Both the position numbers and the translations under genes were made by a program. The notes under the pieces were generated by a model. That model was given only the letters and a program-made list of their open reading frames with translations. It searched no databases and was not told the DNA's origin. Shown piece after piece: positions 1 to 11,765 of a stretch of 64,000 nucleotides of DNA; the stretch's first letter is position 1, and every line of letters begins with the position of its first letter. The stretch comes from Vanessa cardui (Eukaryota > Arthropoda > Insecta > Lepidoptera > Nymphalidae), in contig NC_061131.1 of NCBI RefSeq assembly GCF_905220365.1, forward strand, positions 11,755,318 through 11,819,317, given 5' to 3'.

Positions 1-304
1 TTTTAATTAAATGATAAGGCGAAGGTCATTTACTTTAAGTACATACATTTTCACGAATTTTGCTAATTGTGGGCTAAAAATAAAAAAGTTTGTAACAAAC
101 CGATCTCAATTTTTCAAATTTATATTTATTGAATCACTATATATTAACATTTATACGAATCAAATTTGTTAAAATTTGACACTCTATTATTAATTTGGAA
201 TCATAATGAAATAAATATTATTTATTCATAACGAAATTATAATCTCTACAAACATCAATTAACTTTTAATTTTTCATTTTGTTACATTACTTTGCAAATA
301 TTGA
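1..304. other. AT-rich sequence without recognised features
   Basis: AT-rich DNA with no open frame of note. It lies downstream of the LINE remnant that is read on the minus strand and may include its 3' untranslated tail, but no poly(A) tract or target duplication marks an end. Confidence 0.5.
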
Positions 305-1437
305 CAGTACCATTCATAATTTTGTACCATGACTTTCGTAAGGCGCTCTATGGGATATTCCACTGCATGCATAAGCTAGATGTCTAGTGAAAGCGCGTTG
401 AATCGATTCAACTCTTTGTGAATTAACAGCGTAGGGTTCCAGATCTGAGACGCGAACTCTAAAATAGTCCTAATAAGAGCATTGTACAGGTAAAGCTTTG
501 TTTTAATCGTAAATCCTTTTGTATTTCTCTTAATTAATCCAATAATTTGAGCTGCCTTGGCATTTATCATGTTAATATGGGGCACAAAAGTTAATTTTTT
601 ATCAATAATAACGCCTAAATCTTTAACCTCGGCTACTTCTTTAACTGATTGCCCGTAAATTGTGTATGAAGAAGTAATAGGGAGTCTTTTTTTTTGAGAA
701 TTTGATATGAAAACATTTTGTTGGATTAAGTAACATATTGTTATTATCACACCATTGTTTAATTCCAAGTAGATCACTTTGAAGCTGTGTACTGTCAACA
801 GATGATTTAATAGTTTTATAGACTTTAAGGTCATCGGCAATAAGAGCAAAATGGCAATTATGTATAAAATATTTTATATCATCTATGTAATTAGAAACAG
901 CAATGGGCCTAGGTGTGATCCTTGGGGGACCCCTGTTTTTGCATAATATGTAATAGATTCATAACTCCGTGCAGCGACCACTTGCGGGCGATTGAAAAGA
1001 TATGATCGGAACCATTCCAAAAATAAAGAGCCAAAGCCAATAGATTCTATCTTTTTCAGCAATGTAGGATGATGTACTTTATCAAAAGCATTACTAAAAT
1101 CGGTGTATATGGCATCCACCTGATGGCCACTATCTACTTTCTACTTTGTGCTTTATCACTGACAAAACAAGAGATTTGTTTGAACAGAATATATTTTTCT
1201 AAAACCGTGTTGAAAAGGTATTAAAGATTTTTAAACAAAACAGTATAACCTGGAATATATAAGCCTTTCAAACATTTTTGAGAAACTGGATAATATAGAA
1301 ATTGGTCTGTAGTTTTTGATGTTATCGGGTGCACCCTTTTTAAAAAATAGGTATGATTCTAGCTTTTTTCCTCAATTCAGGAAATATGCCGTCTGCCACA
1401 GATCTATTAATAATTTTAGTAAGGGGCAATGATGGTT
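305..1437 (-). pseudogene. Decayed LINE reverse transcriptase (Jockey/CR1-like)
   Basis: Read on the minus strand, this is the reverse-transcriptase half of a non-LTR retrotransposon ORF2. In order, the sequence shows the NYRPISIL motif preceded by KKGAPDNI (about 1280-1350), DFSNAFDKVHH (about 1070-1110), GVPQGSHLGPLLF (about 890-935), the catalytic ADD of an IADDLK motif (about 830-838), and a C-terminal block with DLGVIIDKKLTF and ISHRAPY (about 320-640). Two open pieces (883-1119 and 376-849) are in different frames. Stops and frameshifts near 390, 850-880 and 1120-1330 break the reading, so it cannot make a working enzyme. The 5' part (endonuclease and ORF1) is missing, as expected of a 5'-truncated insertion. 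The motif style fits the Jockey/CR1 group; the exact clade is inferred. Confidence 0.85.
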
Positions 1438-1474
1438 TTATATTTTCTTATATATAGTAATATATATTTTGTTC

Positions 1475-1520
1475 CTAGGGCCTTGTGCAAACACGTCTGG
1501 TTAGCTACCACACACTTATT
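1475..1520 (-). repeat. Family B fragment
   Basis: A degenerate piece of the family B 3' end, seen as AGGGCCTTGTGCAAACACG followed by a damaged form of the usual GTAGGTACCACCCACT block. Confidence 0.5.
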
Positions 1521-2379
1521 AAATAGAACAAAACCCATACTGAAAACCTTTTGTATTTGCCCCACTCAAGTTTCGTACCCAAGCCTTGGGATTAGCCTTA
1601 TATATCAACTAGAGCAACATTGTATCTAAAGCGTTAATACAAATGTTTCGAGTAATGCCAACACAAAATTTAATTCAACATAAACTAATGTTATTTTTGA
1701 TAGTTTAAAAAAAAAATCCTACTAAAATTTTAAATTGAATAAATCTGCCAATGTTCACATTATGGTAAGTTTAAGCAGAAGTATCAAATCGTACTAAAAA
1801 CTTAATTTCCAAATTTAAATTTAATCAGTCTAAACTTCGAGTTAGAAATTTTAACACAGCATAGTCTTTTGTGTAGATAAATATAAGAGTGATATAAATT
1901 GTTTCATGAACCCATGTAATGGTATTAAGTTTGACAATAAAGATCATTCTAACGCTCTGATTGGTAGGAATTTTAACAGCACGGTTCACATGACCAATCA
2001 CATAATCGCATTGCTGCCACAACAAATAAATATACGCTTTGTTGAACTATATGGAGTCGAAAAAAGGGTTTTATCGACTTCAATTTGCGGAATAAATAAA
2101 ATTGCTTGCAAAACTTTGTGGATTAATTTGCGTTCGTAGAATATTTCACTGAAAGGATTTGATAAATAAACCTTTGATGATTAGGTATTTTAATATATAT
2201 TTATTGTGAGCGCTTATAATTTTTCAAACAAATTGTACATTTACATTTTTATTCCAAATATTTTTTTAGAAATGAATTGGTCAACTTCTGTGATTACCTT
2301 TGCACATAAATATCTGTACTTAAATAAATACAGATCATTAACGATAATGATGTACGCATATCAAGAGAAATGTTATGTG
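1521..2379. other. AT-rich sequence without recognised features
   Basis: Small open frames occur on both strands but overlap each other in AT-rich DNA and show no domain, signal peptide or plausible splice structure. No repeat from this window matches it clearly. Confidence 0.4.
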
Positions 2380-2383
2380 TTTT

Positions 2384-3705
2384 CAACCGACTTCCGAAAG
2401 GAGGAGGTTATCAATTCGTCTGTATTTTTTTTTTTTTTTTTTTATGTTTGTTACCTCATAACTTTTCACTGGGTGGACCGATTTTGATATTTTTTTTTTG
2501 TTTGAAAGGTAGTGCTTCCCGTGGGGTCCCATTTTTTTATTTTTTTTTCCGATGATGGTATCCATGTGAAAACGACATAAGTCTTAAATTTGCATTATGT
2601 ATATGCGCGACAAATGGGTGAATAACTGAAAATCACGTTAACCAATTTTGATAATTCTTTTTTTATTATAAAATATATACTTCAAGGGTAATTTGGTGAA
2701 AGTTTGGTAAGGTTCTGAGCACAGGATCCATGACAAAGTAACGGAACGGAAGGGAACGGAACAATTCTGAGGAGCACGTTAGCGATACTCGGTCGAATCT
2801 TTTATTTGTAGGTTATTTGGATATTTGAGTCACCTTCCGTAATGTGGTTATGTTTATGTAATTATCATAATCGAATATTATAATCAACTAGCTACCCACC
2901 CCGGCTTCGCACCGGTGCAATACTGATACTAAATATACTACAGAATTTGTTTATTTACGACATCACATCGCAAACTTCTAAAATTATCAGTGTTTCTTTA
3001 CTATATTGTTCATGTATTATATACACAAACCTTTCCCTTGAATCACACTATCTTTTAAAAAAAACTGCATCAAAATCCGTTGCGTAGATTTAAAGATATA
3101 GGGACAGAGAAAGCGACTTTGTTTTATACTATGTAGTGATGGAACTCCTATACGGCTCGCAGTTAGGGTGCGATATGGGGCAGAATTTCTTACTATCTTT
3201 AATCAAATTTTGTGTATGTGATGTGATGTCATATGATGTACGAAATATAGTTGGTCTTTTTCAAACTTTTTTTGCTGAGTTCGATTACAGCTCTTTCGAG
3301 GGATCCTTGTAGTTTACGCCGCGTGACGTATTAAATCCGCATTTTCGAAAGTCTATTTTTGCTTTATTCGCAAGTTTCCTTTGAAATTGTCCTCGAAGTA
3401 GTTTCTGACTCATATAAACGGAACGCTTAATCTATACATATTAAAAAAAAATAGTTAGTCAACATCAGCTTCACTTAAAATCAAAAAATAAATAAAATTT
3501 TAACAAAAAGAAAAACCGACTTCAAACAAAACACTATTTTAAAACAAATGAATATCACGAAAATGAATTAAAATTAATTGCGTATTCAACATTTTTTTTA
3601 GAGTCTTCCTAAGTTAAATGAAATGAAAAATATTAGACTACTTAAAAGTCGATTAACGATTATATCATGTAGTTATAATTATTGTTATATTTGGAGTCGG
3701 TGTCA
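2384..3705 (+). repeat. Family R composite repeat, copy 1 (lacks centre and right arm)
   Basis: It begins TTTCAACCGACTTCCGAAAG, followed by GGAGGAGGTTATC and a long T run. It carries an embedded Helitron-like unit (2888-3139) and ends with the first inverted arm (about 3483-3705), stopping at GGAGTCGGTGTCA. The centre and second arm present in the copies at 12333 and 25578 are absent. The same order of blocks recurs in those copies, so the composite was mobilised or duplicated as one unit. No coding capacity is visible. Confidence 0.8.
2888..3139 (-). mobile_element. Non-autonomous Helitron-like element inside family R
   Basis: On the minus strand it starts TCACTACATAGTATAAAAC and ends in CTAG, sitting between host A and T. 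These are the hallmarks of a Helitron: 5' TC, 3' CTRR, insertion in AT, no target duplication. Just before the CTAG is a short GC-rich inverted repeat built from the CCGGCTTCGCACCGG segment. It is about 252 bp long and has no open frame. Related copies are at 12841-13092 and, outside family R, at 17266-17509. Confidence 0.7.
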
Positions 3706-4071
3706 AATGAATGACTGTTATCAAAACTCGAAAGTTCCAGCTAAATTAATTAATAAATTTGAATTTGGAATTCTTAACCAAAGACTATTTCTAATCAAAT
3801 TGTTCAGTACGACAAAAAGCTATTAGGTTGTTGTTTATTAAACAACAATACCTTCTGAAGTAATTGTTGTTATTAAATACTTTATTTATACATTGAAAAT
3901 CTGTAGCAAATTTGGAAGATATCAGACTTTATGCTGCCCAATCTCGGAGAATACGTGAAACCGTTGGACTTACGTGTGCACTCTCTTCCATTTCGTTAGA
4001 TTGCGATCCTATGTACCTGTATCAGACAAGCTATACCTTAGTTACTATATACTCTCTCTTTTTACTTAGAT
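3706..4071. other. No recognised feature
   Basis: AT-rich sequence directly after the truncated family R copy. It includes a short inverted repeat (TTGTTGTTTA and its complement, 3828-3848). No gene or repeat was recognised. Confidence 0.4.
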
Positions 4072-4135
4072 ACCCGTTTGGGTAGGTACCACCAAATATT
4101 TTATTGCCAGCAAAACAAGAATATTTATTATTGTT
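4072..4135 (-). repeat. Family B fragment
   Basis: A short minus-strand piece with TTTGGGTAGGTACCACC followed by a damaged ATTTTATTGCCAGCAAAACA block. Confidence 0.5.
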
Positions 4136-4139
4136 ATTT

Positions 4140-4263
4140 TACAGTAGTCTTGGTAGAATCTATTTTCCGAACCGGTGGTAGCTTCTCTTAATATAGTTGT
4201 GAAATGACGATTAAAAAGTGCTTGTAAAAGCCTACTTGAATAAAATATGTTTTGATTTTGAGT
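4140..4263 (-). repeat. Family C fragment
   Basis: Minus-strand family C: GGTAGAATCTATTTTCCGAA, then CCGGTGGTAGCTTCTC and AAGCCTACTTGAATAAAAT. It lies between two family B pieces, so it probably interrupted an older family B copy. Confidence 0.75.
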
Positions 4264-4395
4264 TGAAGGGCGAGTGTGCCAGTGTAAGTATTTGCAGCCA
4301 CTAGGGAAGTATTATCTTAGTATTTAATGTCATTGGTGTATTGACGACATAGGAAGAAGTTACTACTTCTTACAGCGCCCATTAGTCCGTCCATC
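4264..4395 (-). repeat. Family B fragment, degenerate
   Basis: GGCGAGTGTGCCAGTGTAAG and TTCTTACAGCGCCCATTAG match the middle and 5' part of family B in minus orientation, with many changes. Confidence 0.5.
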
Positions 4396-4830
4396 TACCG
4401 ATCAAAAAAAAAAATTAGTCAACTTGCCACTTTGACCAAAACCGGTTAGAAGCGGTTCAGTAATCAAATTGTAACTCTTATGACTTAGCGTAAGCCAAGT
4501 AAGTACTCTAAGTTGAGAAGCGAACGAAACTAATAAAATTATCAACTTGATTAAAACTTGAGCATTAAACTTTTCTGCTACGACATTTAAACTAACGGAA
4601 ACCGTGGCTTTGCCTGCTTTAAATTCAGTTTATGACGAAAAATCTTCAAGAATTATATACAATACATTATCCCGTCAAATGACAAAAAAGGAAGGCTATA
4701 TGTAAAAATTAATTCAGAGGCTTAAGCGTAATACCGTAACAGACAATAACTTTTCTATGTATAATACAAGTATAGATGTATTTGTTATTAAATTTTAATA
4801 AAACAAAACGAACTGTATCGTATCTTTATG

Positions 4831-5110
4831 GAACAACAACAATACCAACCAACAGCCTTTAAATTTCCTATCCCTTTGAGGAGAAGTTTTGGAGCATATT
4901 CCTCCACGCTGCTCCAATCTGAGTAGGTGGATTCACTTGTGGCAAATTTTGTTGAATTTAGTCACACGCAGGTTTCATCAAGACGTTTTCCTTCAACGCC
5001 GAGCTCGAGATGAATTATAAATACAAATTAAGCACATGAAAATTCAGTACCTTGAACACGCAATTATCGTTTAAGACATCCGCGTTCTAACTACTGGGTC
5101 ATCTCGGCTC
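4831..5110 (-). mobile_element. SINE family A
   Basis: Minus-strand SINE. The tRNA-like head ends GGTCATCTCGGCTC near 5110 and the 3' end lies near AACAGCCTTTAAATTTCC with an ACAACAACAA tail. An 8-bp direct repeat tctttatg at 4823-4830 and 5111-5118 fits a target duplication. Diverged from the better copies. Confidence 0.8.
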
Positions 5111-5236
5111 TCTTTATGTAAACCAATCTAAAAATTTTCAGTTCATTCGCGATAATCTAAGTAAGAATAGATTTCCATGTTACCTTAATGTAATTTTTCG
5201 CAACCCATTATTGATTTAGATTTCAAAACAAACATA

Positions 5237-5545
5237 CAACAACAACAACAACAGCCTGTAAATTGCTACTGCTGAGCTAAATGCCTCCTCTCCCTCTTGA
5301 GGAGAAGGTTTGGAACATATTCCACGACGCTGTTCCAATGCGGGTTGGTGGAATACACATGTGGCGGAATTTCTATGAAATTTGTCACATGCCGGTTTCC
5401 TTACGATGTTTTCCTTCGCCGCTGAGCACGAGATGAATTATAAAGATAAATAAAGCACATGAATCAGCGGTGCTTGGTGGATTTGAACCCGCAATCATCG
5501 GCTATGATGCACGCGTTCTAACCACTGGGCCATTTCGACTCTTAC
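5237..5545 (-). mobile_element. SINE family A with 10-bp target duplication
   Basis: Nearly full-length SINE on the minus strand: head with GGCCCAGTGGTTAGAACGCG (here as its complement), body with the GTGGAATATGTTCC block, and an ACAGGCTGTTGTTG-type tail. The 10-bp repeat aacaaacata flanks it at 5227-5236 and 5546-5555. Transcription would come from the internal Pol III A and B boxes in the head, and movement depends on LINE enzymes. Confidence 0.88.
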
Positions 5546-5555
5546 AACAAACATA

Positions 5556-6931
5556 ATGAAAATAAATTCAAATGGTGAGGGATGTCTTCGTTTGCTTTGT
5601 AGTTCAGCGTTTTATTTGCTAAACTTATTAAAAGTACGGTAGATTTCGTAACATGATTGGACAACTGATTGATGTCGTCATTAGTAACTTTCGGGATTCA
5701 TACGCGATTTTATTGGATCAATGATGAATCACGTTACCCCTGAGGATACGTATTTATTTGTCGTTATTTAATTCTGTGTTGTCTCATTAATGATTGTTTT
5801 AGTGTCTAATCTCTGCTGACCTTTTGTCCTTTGGATTATTCTATTATTCGTTTTTAAGCCTTTGTACTTTTATTTCCAGACAATACAATACATTTACTAT
5901 TTGATTTCTATTTATATTCGTTTGTGAATGCTTTATTGTATTATTGCTTGAATAGGTTATTAATATAACATATCACGTTAATCTAAAAATATTTTGTAAG
6001 TCCATACATTCAGTCATACTCTATTTGTATGTAAAAAACAAATTTTACGTAAATATTTCATATAGGTATAATACAAAAGCTGGCTACAATAAAAGAAAAT
6101 GCGAATCGGTACAGCCCATACTAATCTATTGATAGTATTATTAATATTAATTTTCAAAATACGTGTTGGGTAAATGAAAATTCGCCAACTATTAGTTCTG
6201 TTTCGATAACAGATGCTATGAAATTTCTTAAAAAAATATTACAGGGAACATTATACTTCTATCTATATTCAGTATAGAATATAATATTAGTATAGTATAT
6301 GTCTGTCTGTTACAATGCCATGGCTCAACGCTTATAAATATTTGTTGAAAATTATTGTCGAGCAAGATTGAACGCAAAAGAAGGATGTATACTTATTTGT
6401 ACCCAACGACCTAAAACTAGTACTTAAATTCAACAGGGTAATTGTTATTAAAAAAAATGGTTCCCTCGTTTAAATCGAAACAACTTCATTTTATACTACT
6501 GTGGGTTACAATTCTGCACAAAACGATTCAATTGAACTACAATTGACAAAACTCAGTGTTAATAAAGCAGTAGGACCCAATAGAAAGAATGATATCTGTT
6601 ATCATCGAATTAAATTGTTGTTTCAGCGGTTCAGTTTTGCTATGAACATCAAACGCTTAGACACAACAATGTTGACGGAACACTTGAACATTCGGCGAGG
6701 TACTTAACAAATGATATTTAGTCGGTGTACGATTAATGAGTGTTTAGGGCTCGCGGCCTTCAGCTTCCAGCCAAGTTAAATGAATTTAGTTTGCCGTTTG
6801 TTTCGTAAGGGAGTATTTGTAATTATCGATGCACGCGCGACGCTGTCTGCAAATTCATTGATATTAATTAAGCATGCGGCTGTGATAGTAACAAACCAAT
6901 GTATAGGCAGTATGACTGCGGCTTAAGAATT
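5556..6931. other. No recognised feature
   Basis: AT-rich sequence. A 68-codon frame at 6501-6707 contains LNKAVGPN-like text faintly reminiscent of the start of LINE reverse transcriptases, but nothing around it supports that. No RNA gene or repeat recognised. Confidence 0.35.
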
Positions 6932-6947
6932 ACTAGTGAGTCTCCCT

Positions 6948-7126
6948 TTTTTTTTCTCGCCGCAAAAACGCGTTACGCGCTTCCCAAACGGGAAGTTGGT
7001 GTACTCCCCGGTTCCCTAGACACCGAGTGTGCCAAGGTTCACCGGGTTTACCCACTAAAAAACCAGCGGTAACCTCTCCGTCTTTCGGCGGGCGCCACGG
7101 GATCGCTTACGCATGCTACCGTGACG
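6948..7126 (-). mobile_element. GC-rich retroposon end with 16-bp target duplication
   Basis: A 179-bp block much richer in G+C than its surroundings. It is flanked by the perfect 16-bp direct repeat actagtgagtctccct (6932-6947 and 7127-7142). A T run at the left junction is a poly(A) tail on the minus strand, so this is a retroposed, 5'-truncated insertion. The body (CCGAAAGACGGAGAGG, then GGTAAACCCGGTGAACC) suggests a LINE 3' untranslated region, possibly R1-like, or a SINE; the family is inferred only. No open frame. Confidence 0.8.
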
Positions 7127-7142
7127 ACTAGTGAGTCTCCCT

Positions 7143-8131
7143 AGAAACTTCATACAATTGCGTTAATTCAAAAGATTTTTTTGATATTCATACCTTATTT
7201 TCCGGTCTCTAAATTTAATTGTTTGTTAAATTGTGAACTTTATTAATCTAGAATCCTCTTTCATTTTCTGCACATCTATGGCTGGAGCTCGCCAAGATGT
7301 GACCATAACCGATTTTTATGTGCAGCAATTGTTTCATAATTACTGGGAAAAATCGGCTTAAGCTATTAATATATAAAATTAATTTTCTTTTGTTACGTCA
7401 TAGAGTCTTATAAAAATATAAATTTATGCCGCCTTTTTTAAAATTTCTGTCTGTCTGTATTTATTAATATAATAATAGATTTTATTGTATTAATTCCGAA
7501 TTTACTGTTTCATAATTACGTATTTTATACATATGCAGATGGAAGCATATAGAAGCATACGAGCAAATATATAGGATATGTTTTACTACAGAACTATTTA
7601 TTATTTTTTACTAAAAAAATACTAAAATTTAAATATTTTCAACACTGCTAAATAAATCGTTTATTTACAGTAAAATTATGAAAATTAGAATGTTATCTAC
7701 ATTTACGAGACCGTCGTCCAAACCACTCACTGTACCCTCATTTCCAAGCTGTTAATGAAATTTGTTATTATGTCGGACGTTTGTCAGGACTGACGCGCTC
7801 AACAGTTCAATGTTTCGAATCATGTCATGAAGGGTTCCGTACGTGGCATTCATACTGATATAAAGATAAACATTTCACTTGTTCATGATACCCGGATTAC
7901 GCACGAATAGCCATAACGTAATTAGTGGTTTTATGATTCCAATAAGTTGATGAGGACATTATTATTTTGTCAATTTATAATAACGATAATAGCATTTAAT
8001 TTAGATCTCTTAATAGATTGAAATAAATTTGAAATTGTAACACAAATTATACTGTTATTTGCGTTATTCATTTTTGAATATCGAATCATTGCAATACCAA
8101 TCATTAAAAAACCATGCTTACATTTTGTATA
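7143..8131. other. No recognised feature
   Basis: AT-rich non-coding sequence. No tRNA, repeat or open frame could be supported. Confidence 0.4.
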
Positions 8132-8305
8132 AACTCAAACTCAAATAGCTTTATTCAATATAGATAGATTTATTATATATTTATAGAATATAGAATTATT
8201 ACACTTTCTTATTGATGGTCAATTGAAACAGTACCACCGGTTCGGAAAAGAAAATACCCTGACCTGAGAAGAACCGGCGAAAGAAACTCAGCAGGTCTTT
8301 TTTTG
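8132..8305 (+). repeat. Family C variant
   Basis: AAATAGCTTTATTCAATATAG, then CAGTACCACCGGTTCGGAAA and GAAGAACCGGCGAAAGAAAC follow the family C order, but the middle differs, so this is an older or separate subfamily. Confidence 0.6.
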
Positions 8306-10554
8306 TCTCATATATTATATAAACAATTTAAATGAAATGAAATAGCCAAGAAACGATCGTTTCATTCCCAAGGAAAGTTTTTGTAACTTTCTTTACGAAT
8401 TATTTACATTGACACGTGTTTAACAATAGATTTGAATATTAGAGTATTCTTTTATGAAGAAAATGGATCTAAGAGTTCTCTGCACAACATTTTAAATATT
8501 CCAGTCGCGAATATTTCACAATATCATAGAGTTATTCAAGCGATATAATAGAATGAAATATGCAGGCATAGAATACTTAGGTATTATGAAAATTATATAA
8601 TAAGTAAATTGTGCATGATTTTGGCTGTGTTTATTTATGTATGATTTTAATAAAGTACATTTTAACAAACAGATCCCGATATTAAGGTGTTTCAGTTAAA
8701 AAAAATGTATCATTTTTTCCATGTTTGGCAAGCAAGGAGGTGCGCCCAATGTAAAGTGACTGTAACACCTGGAGTCTTATTTGTTGTGCGTTACTAGCCT
8801 ATAAATAGACAAGTGTACTGTTTATAATGGAACTTTTACGAGCAATTGAACTATAACTTAAAATGCGTTTTTTATTCATTATCTTATTCTTATCCATTAA
8901 AATAGTTGCGATGGTCGTCCTTGAAGTGGTTGCACTAAAATGCTCATCAAAATACCTTATAATATTAAAAACGTATTTGTATAATTAATTGAAATCAAAC
9001 TATAAAAAAGTATTTTATTTGGTACATTTGGCATGTTTTATTGTTCATTTGTCAAAACATTCAAAATTCGATCTATTTGTATTATACACATATTCATTTA
9101 CAATAAATAATTTTTTACATGCAATGAAAAATACTACAGTGACATTTTATTGTTTAATAACAGTGATTTTAATTTGCATGGACTCCTCGACTCTCTGTCA
9201 AAATTATATAAGACCAGTAAACGCGCTCGGTTTCATCCGAGTATTTTGAATCGGTATAAAAAAGTAGCCCGTCCGTCCTTGAGGTTAAAGCGTCTTACCA
9301 ATTTAAAAAGCATGTAACGTGAAATACCTGTCAAATAAATGACACTTTGTACAATTAATAAAAATGCACTTTTATCACGCGAGAATCTAGTAAAAACTAT
9401 CCGGCTAAATTGCTTATGGCTTATAACCGAATATATTATATGGTAGGAAAAGAAACAATAAGAAAATAGCCTGAATTTTTATAACGAATGTTAAAAACGC
9501 ACGTAGTCGTGAAGATATGTTTGGACTATTCTGTGTTTTGATGTACAGGTTCTATTTAGATGAAATCATTCGTTTGTCAGTGTCTTTGGCAAGATTAATA
9601 CGCTCGAAACTAAAATTTAAAATCATTCCAATATTTGTAAATATTACTTATTTAAGTTTAAAGCTAGTGAAGAAAAAAGAAGCTTTTTGAATGAAATAGT
9701 CACATAAGGAAAAAATGTTAAGCTTCCTTCACGCGAACTTACCGTCTCTTTCTCTCTCGCAGTGTCTCTTTCTATTATATACGTCTTAATATGACTTTAT
9801 TTAAAATTATTGTTGGTTTTTTTTGTCACGTGGGATATTTTTTACAACAATATTATTTCTTGTCCTGTAATGGTTTTCAAACGTTTTTAAATAAAGTTGA
9901 TTTATTTAATTGTATCATTTTTATTATGATAGCAATTTGGTTGAAACCGGATATTCACGACAAATTTCTCAATCTCTACATCGAAAATGCTCATACCTAT
10001 TTTAATATAATAACATTTTTTTTCTACATACAAAAAGAAATTAAAATCTTTTTTAAATCTCAGTTTAGAACGTAACAATAATAAAAAAAAAAAACAGTTA
10101 AAAACCCAAACCCTAATCTCAAAACCGAAATGACATAAAAACGTGACATTTCACAACGCATTAAAGTTTTCGTTAAATTGTAAGATAAATTGTAACAGAA
10201 CTATCTCTTATAACAGTTTAATTATAGCAACTTGGTTCTTATTAACGATTTACTCTCCGTTCCAAGCTCGTCCAGGAAGTTTATATATTTTCTGTCACGA
10301 ACATACATTTTAATCTCCCGCAGAGTTCAGGATACTCGTGCATAATTGCTGCGAGCTCAATCATAACAGACTTTTAAGACAGCTTTTATAAAGGAGATGT
10401 TCAACTGACTAGTCTGAAGTCATTATACAATTTTTACTAATGTTTTTCTTAAACGAGCATTAGCTATAATAACACCTTTAGATACCAAAAAATTTATTGA
10501 ATAGCTGCAAAATTAATAATCGGTTTCGATTGGGTAACTTTAATTTGTTTAATC
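8306..10554. other. No recognised feature
   Basis: Over 2 kb of AT-rich sequence. Frames at 8989-9249 and 9791-10075 are hydrophobic and low in complexity, as AT-rich DNA gives by chance. A CT-rich run lies at 9746-9775. Nothing else could be supported. Confidence 0.4.
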
Positions 10555-10700
10555 TTTATACAATCGCTGTCTGCTATTTCACTACTAAACTAACGAACCG
10601 AATTTGATGAAATTGGGTATGCAGCAAACTTGAAATAAACACATGACAACCAACCCCTAAAAGGCAAGCGTAGCCGCGGGCGACAACTGGTGTTAAATAA
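10555..10700 (+). repeat. Helitron-like repeat, decayed
   Basis: Contains CGAACCGAATTTGATGAAAT and, near its right side, GCGTAGCCGCGGGCGACAAC. This order is the same as in the element at 17811-18259. Ends are not intact. Confidence 0.45.
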
Positions 10701-10747
10701 ACAGTGATCTTATGGTTACCGTAATTTATGATTCGCTTTCTTTCATT

Positions 10748-11051
10748 CGAGTCGAGATGGCCCAGTGGTTAGAACGCGTGCATCTTAACCGATGAATGCG
10801 GGTTCAAACTCAGGCAAGCACCGCTGATTCATGTGCTTAATTTGTCTTTATAATTCATCTCGTGCTCAGCGGTGAAGGAAAACATCGTGAGGAAACCTGC
10901 ATGTGACAAATTTCATAGAAATTCTGCCACATGTGTATTCCACCAACCCGCATTGGAACAGCGTGGTGGAATATGTTCCAAAGTCCAAACCTTCTCCTCC
11001 AAGGGAGAGGAGGCCTTTAGCCCAGCAGTGGGAATTTACAGGCTGTTGTTG
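10748..11051 (+). mobile_element. SINE family A, full length
   Basis: A 304-bp plus-strand SINE with an intact tRNA-like head: A-box region TGGCCCAGTGGTTAG and B-box region GCGGGTTCAAACTC. The body ends GGAATTTACAGGCTGTTG. An 11-bp target duplication, tttctttcatt, lies at 10737-10747 and 11052-11062. This is one of the best copies for defining the family. Confidence 0.92.
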
Positions 11052-11062
11052 TTTCTTTCATT

Positions 11063-11594
11063 GGAGTTGTAAGGAATAGTCGATGAGCGGTGATAATCAC
11101 TTACTGGGTATGTTTTGCCCGTCCGTAATTCTACTTTATAAAAACATTGTAAGCTACGATATAGTGGAGCGCCCAGAGGTTTGACCTCTGAAAATGGTTA
11201 CAGTGAATGAATTTTTTCGGTTGAGGTTTCATTTTTCTTTTTTATAATATAACTCATAAAATTTTCCAAAAAATATTTTGTGCTTTTTAATTTTTTAATA
11301 ATTAATTAAAAAAAGATAAAAAACATAATATTCCAGCATACAATTTAACTTCAAATAGCATTTTAATAATAGTTATCAAACATGGGCACTTTGTAAATGT
11401 AATGCCTTTACCAATGCCAATACTAGCCAGACCAGAGTTTAAATCCCAGAGTCTTGAAATCTAGTCATAGCAGCTGACAACTAAATATAAAACATAAACG
11501 ATGTACTGATGATGATAATTATGTGTGTCTTTCAAATGTTATATCAAATTTATAATATGTTAACACGTTGACTGTTTATTTGTTTACATTATCT
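11063..11594. other. No recognised feature
   Basis: AT-rich sequence with a short hairpin (CAGAGGT-TTG-ACCTCTG) near 11172-11190. No gene or repeat recognised. Confidence 0.4.
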
Positions 11595-11765
11595 AATCTA
11601 ATATTATAATTTATAAATGCGAAGGAAACTTTATATGTCTGCCTGTGTCTGTTTCACGGCGACACCACTGAACCGATTTTGATCAAATTTAGCATGCTTT
11701 GCTTGAACTATCCCAAGAAATGACATACGCTTATTTTTTATTCTTACGCTCACCTAATAACATAG
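11595..11765 (+). repeat. Helitron-like repeat fragment
   Basis: TCTAATATTATAATTTATAA is followed by a TCTGCCTGTGTCTGTTTCACG tract and CTGAACCGATTTTGATCAAA, the left-hand pattern of the element at 17811. The right half is missing. Confidence 0.5.

Noticed and set aside
5230..5560. CRISPR-like array suggested by repeated ACAACA units
   Set aside because: Simple-repeat SINE tail in eukaryotic DNA; no spacer-repeat structure anywhere in the window.
6501..6707. 68-codon frame with SVNKAVGPN text recalling the start of a LINE reverse transcriptase
   Set aside because: A single short phrase, no flanking homologous motifs and no continuation in any frame.
9791..10075. 94-codon hydrophobic frame resembling a membrane protein
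   Set aside because: Low-complexity F/I/L/Y-rich text is what AT-rich DNA gives by chance; no domain or splice sites.
10748..10825. tRNA-like sequence at the SINE family A head
   Set aside because: Same reason: a SINE head with shared downstream body and target duplications.
10872..11072. Repeated peptide around NPHWNSVVEYV in frames at 10872, 18017 and 56436
   Set aside because: These are translations of the SINE family A body, not genes.
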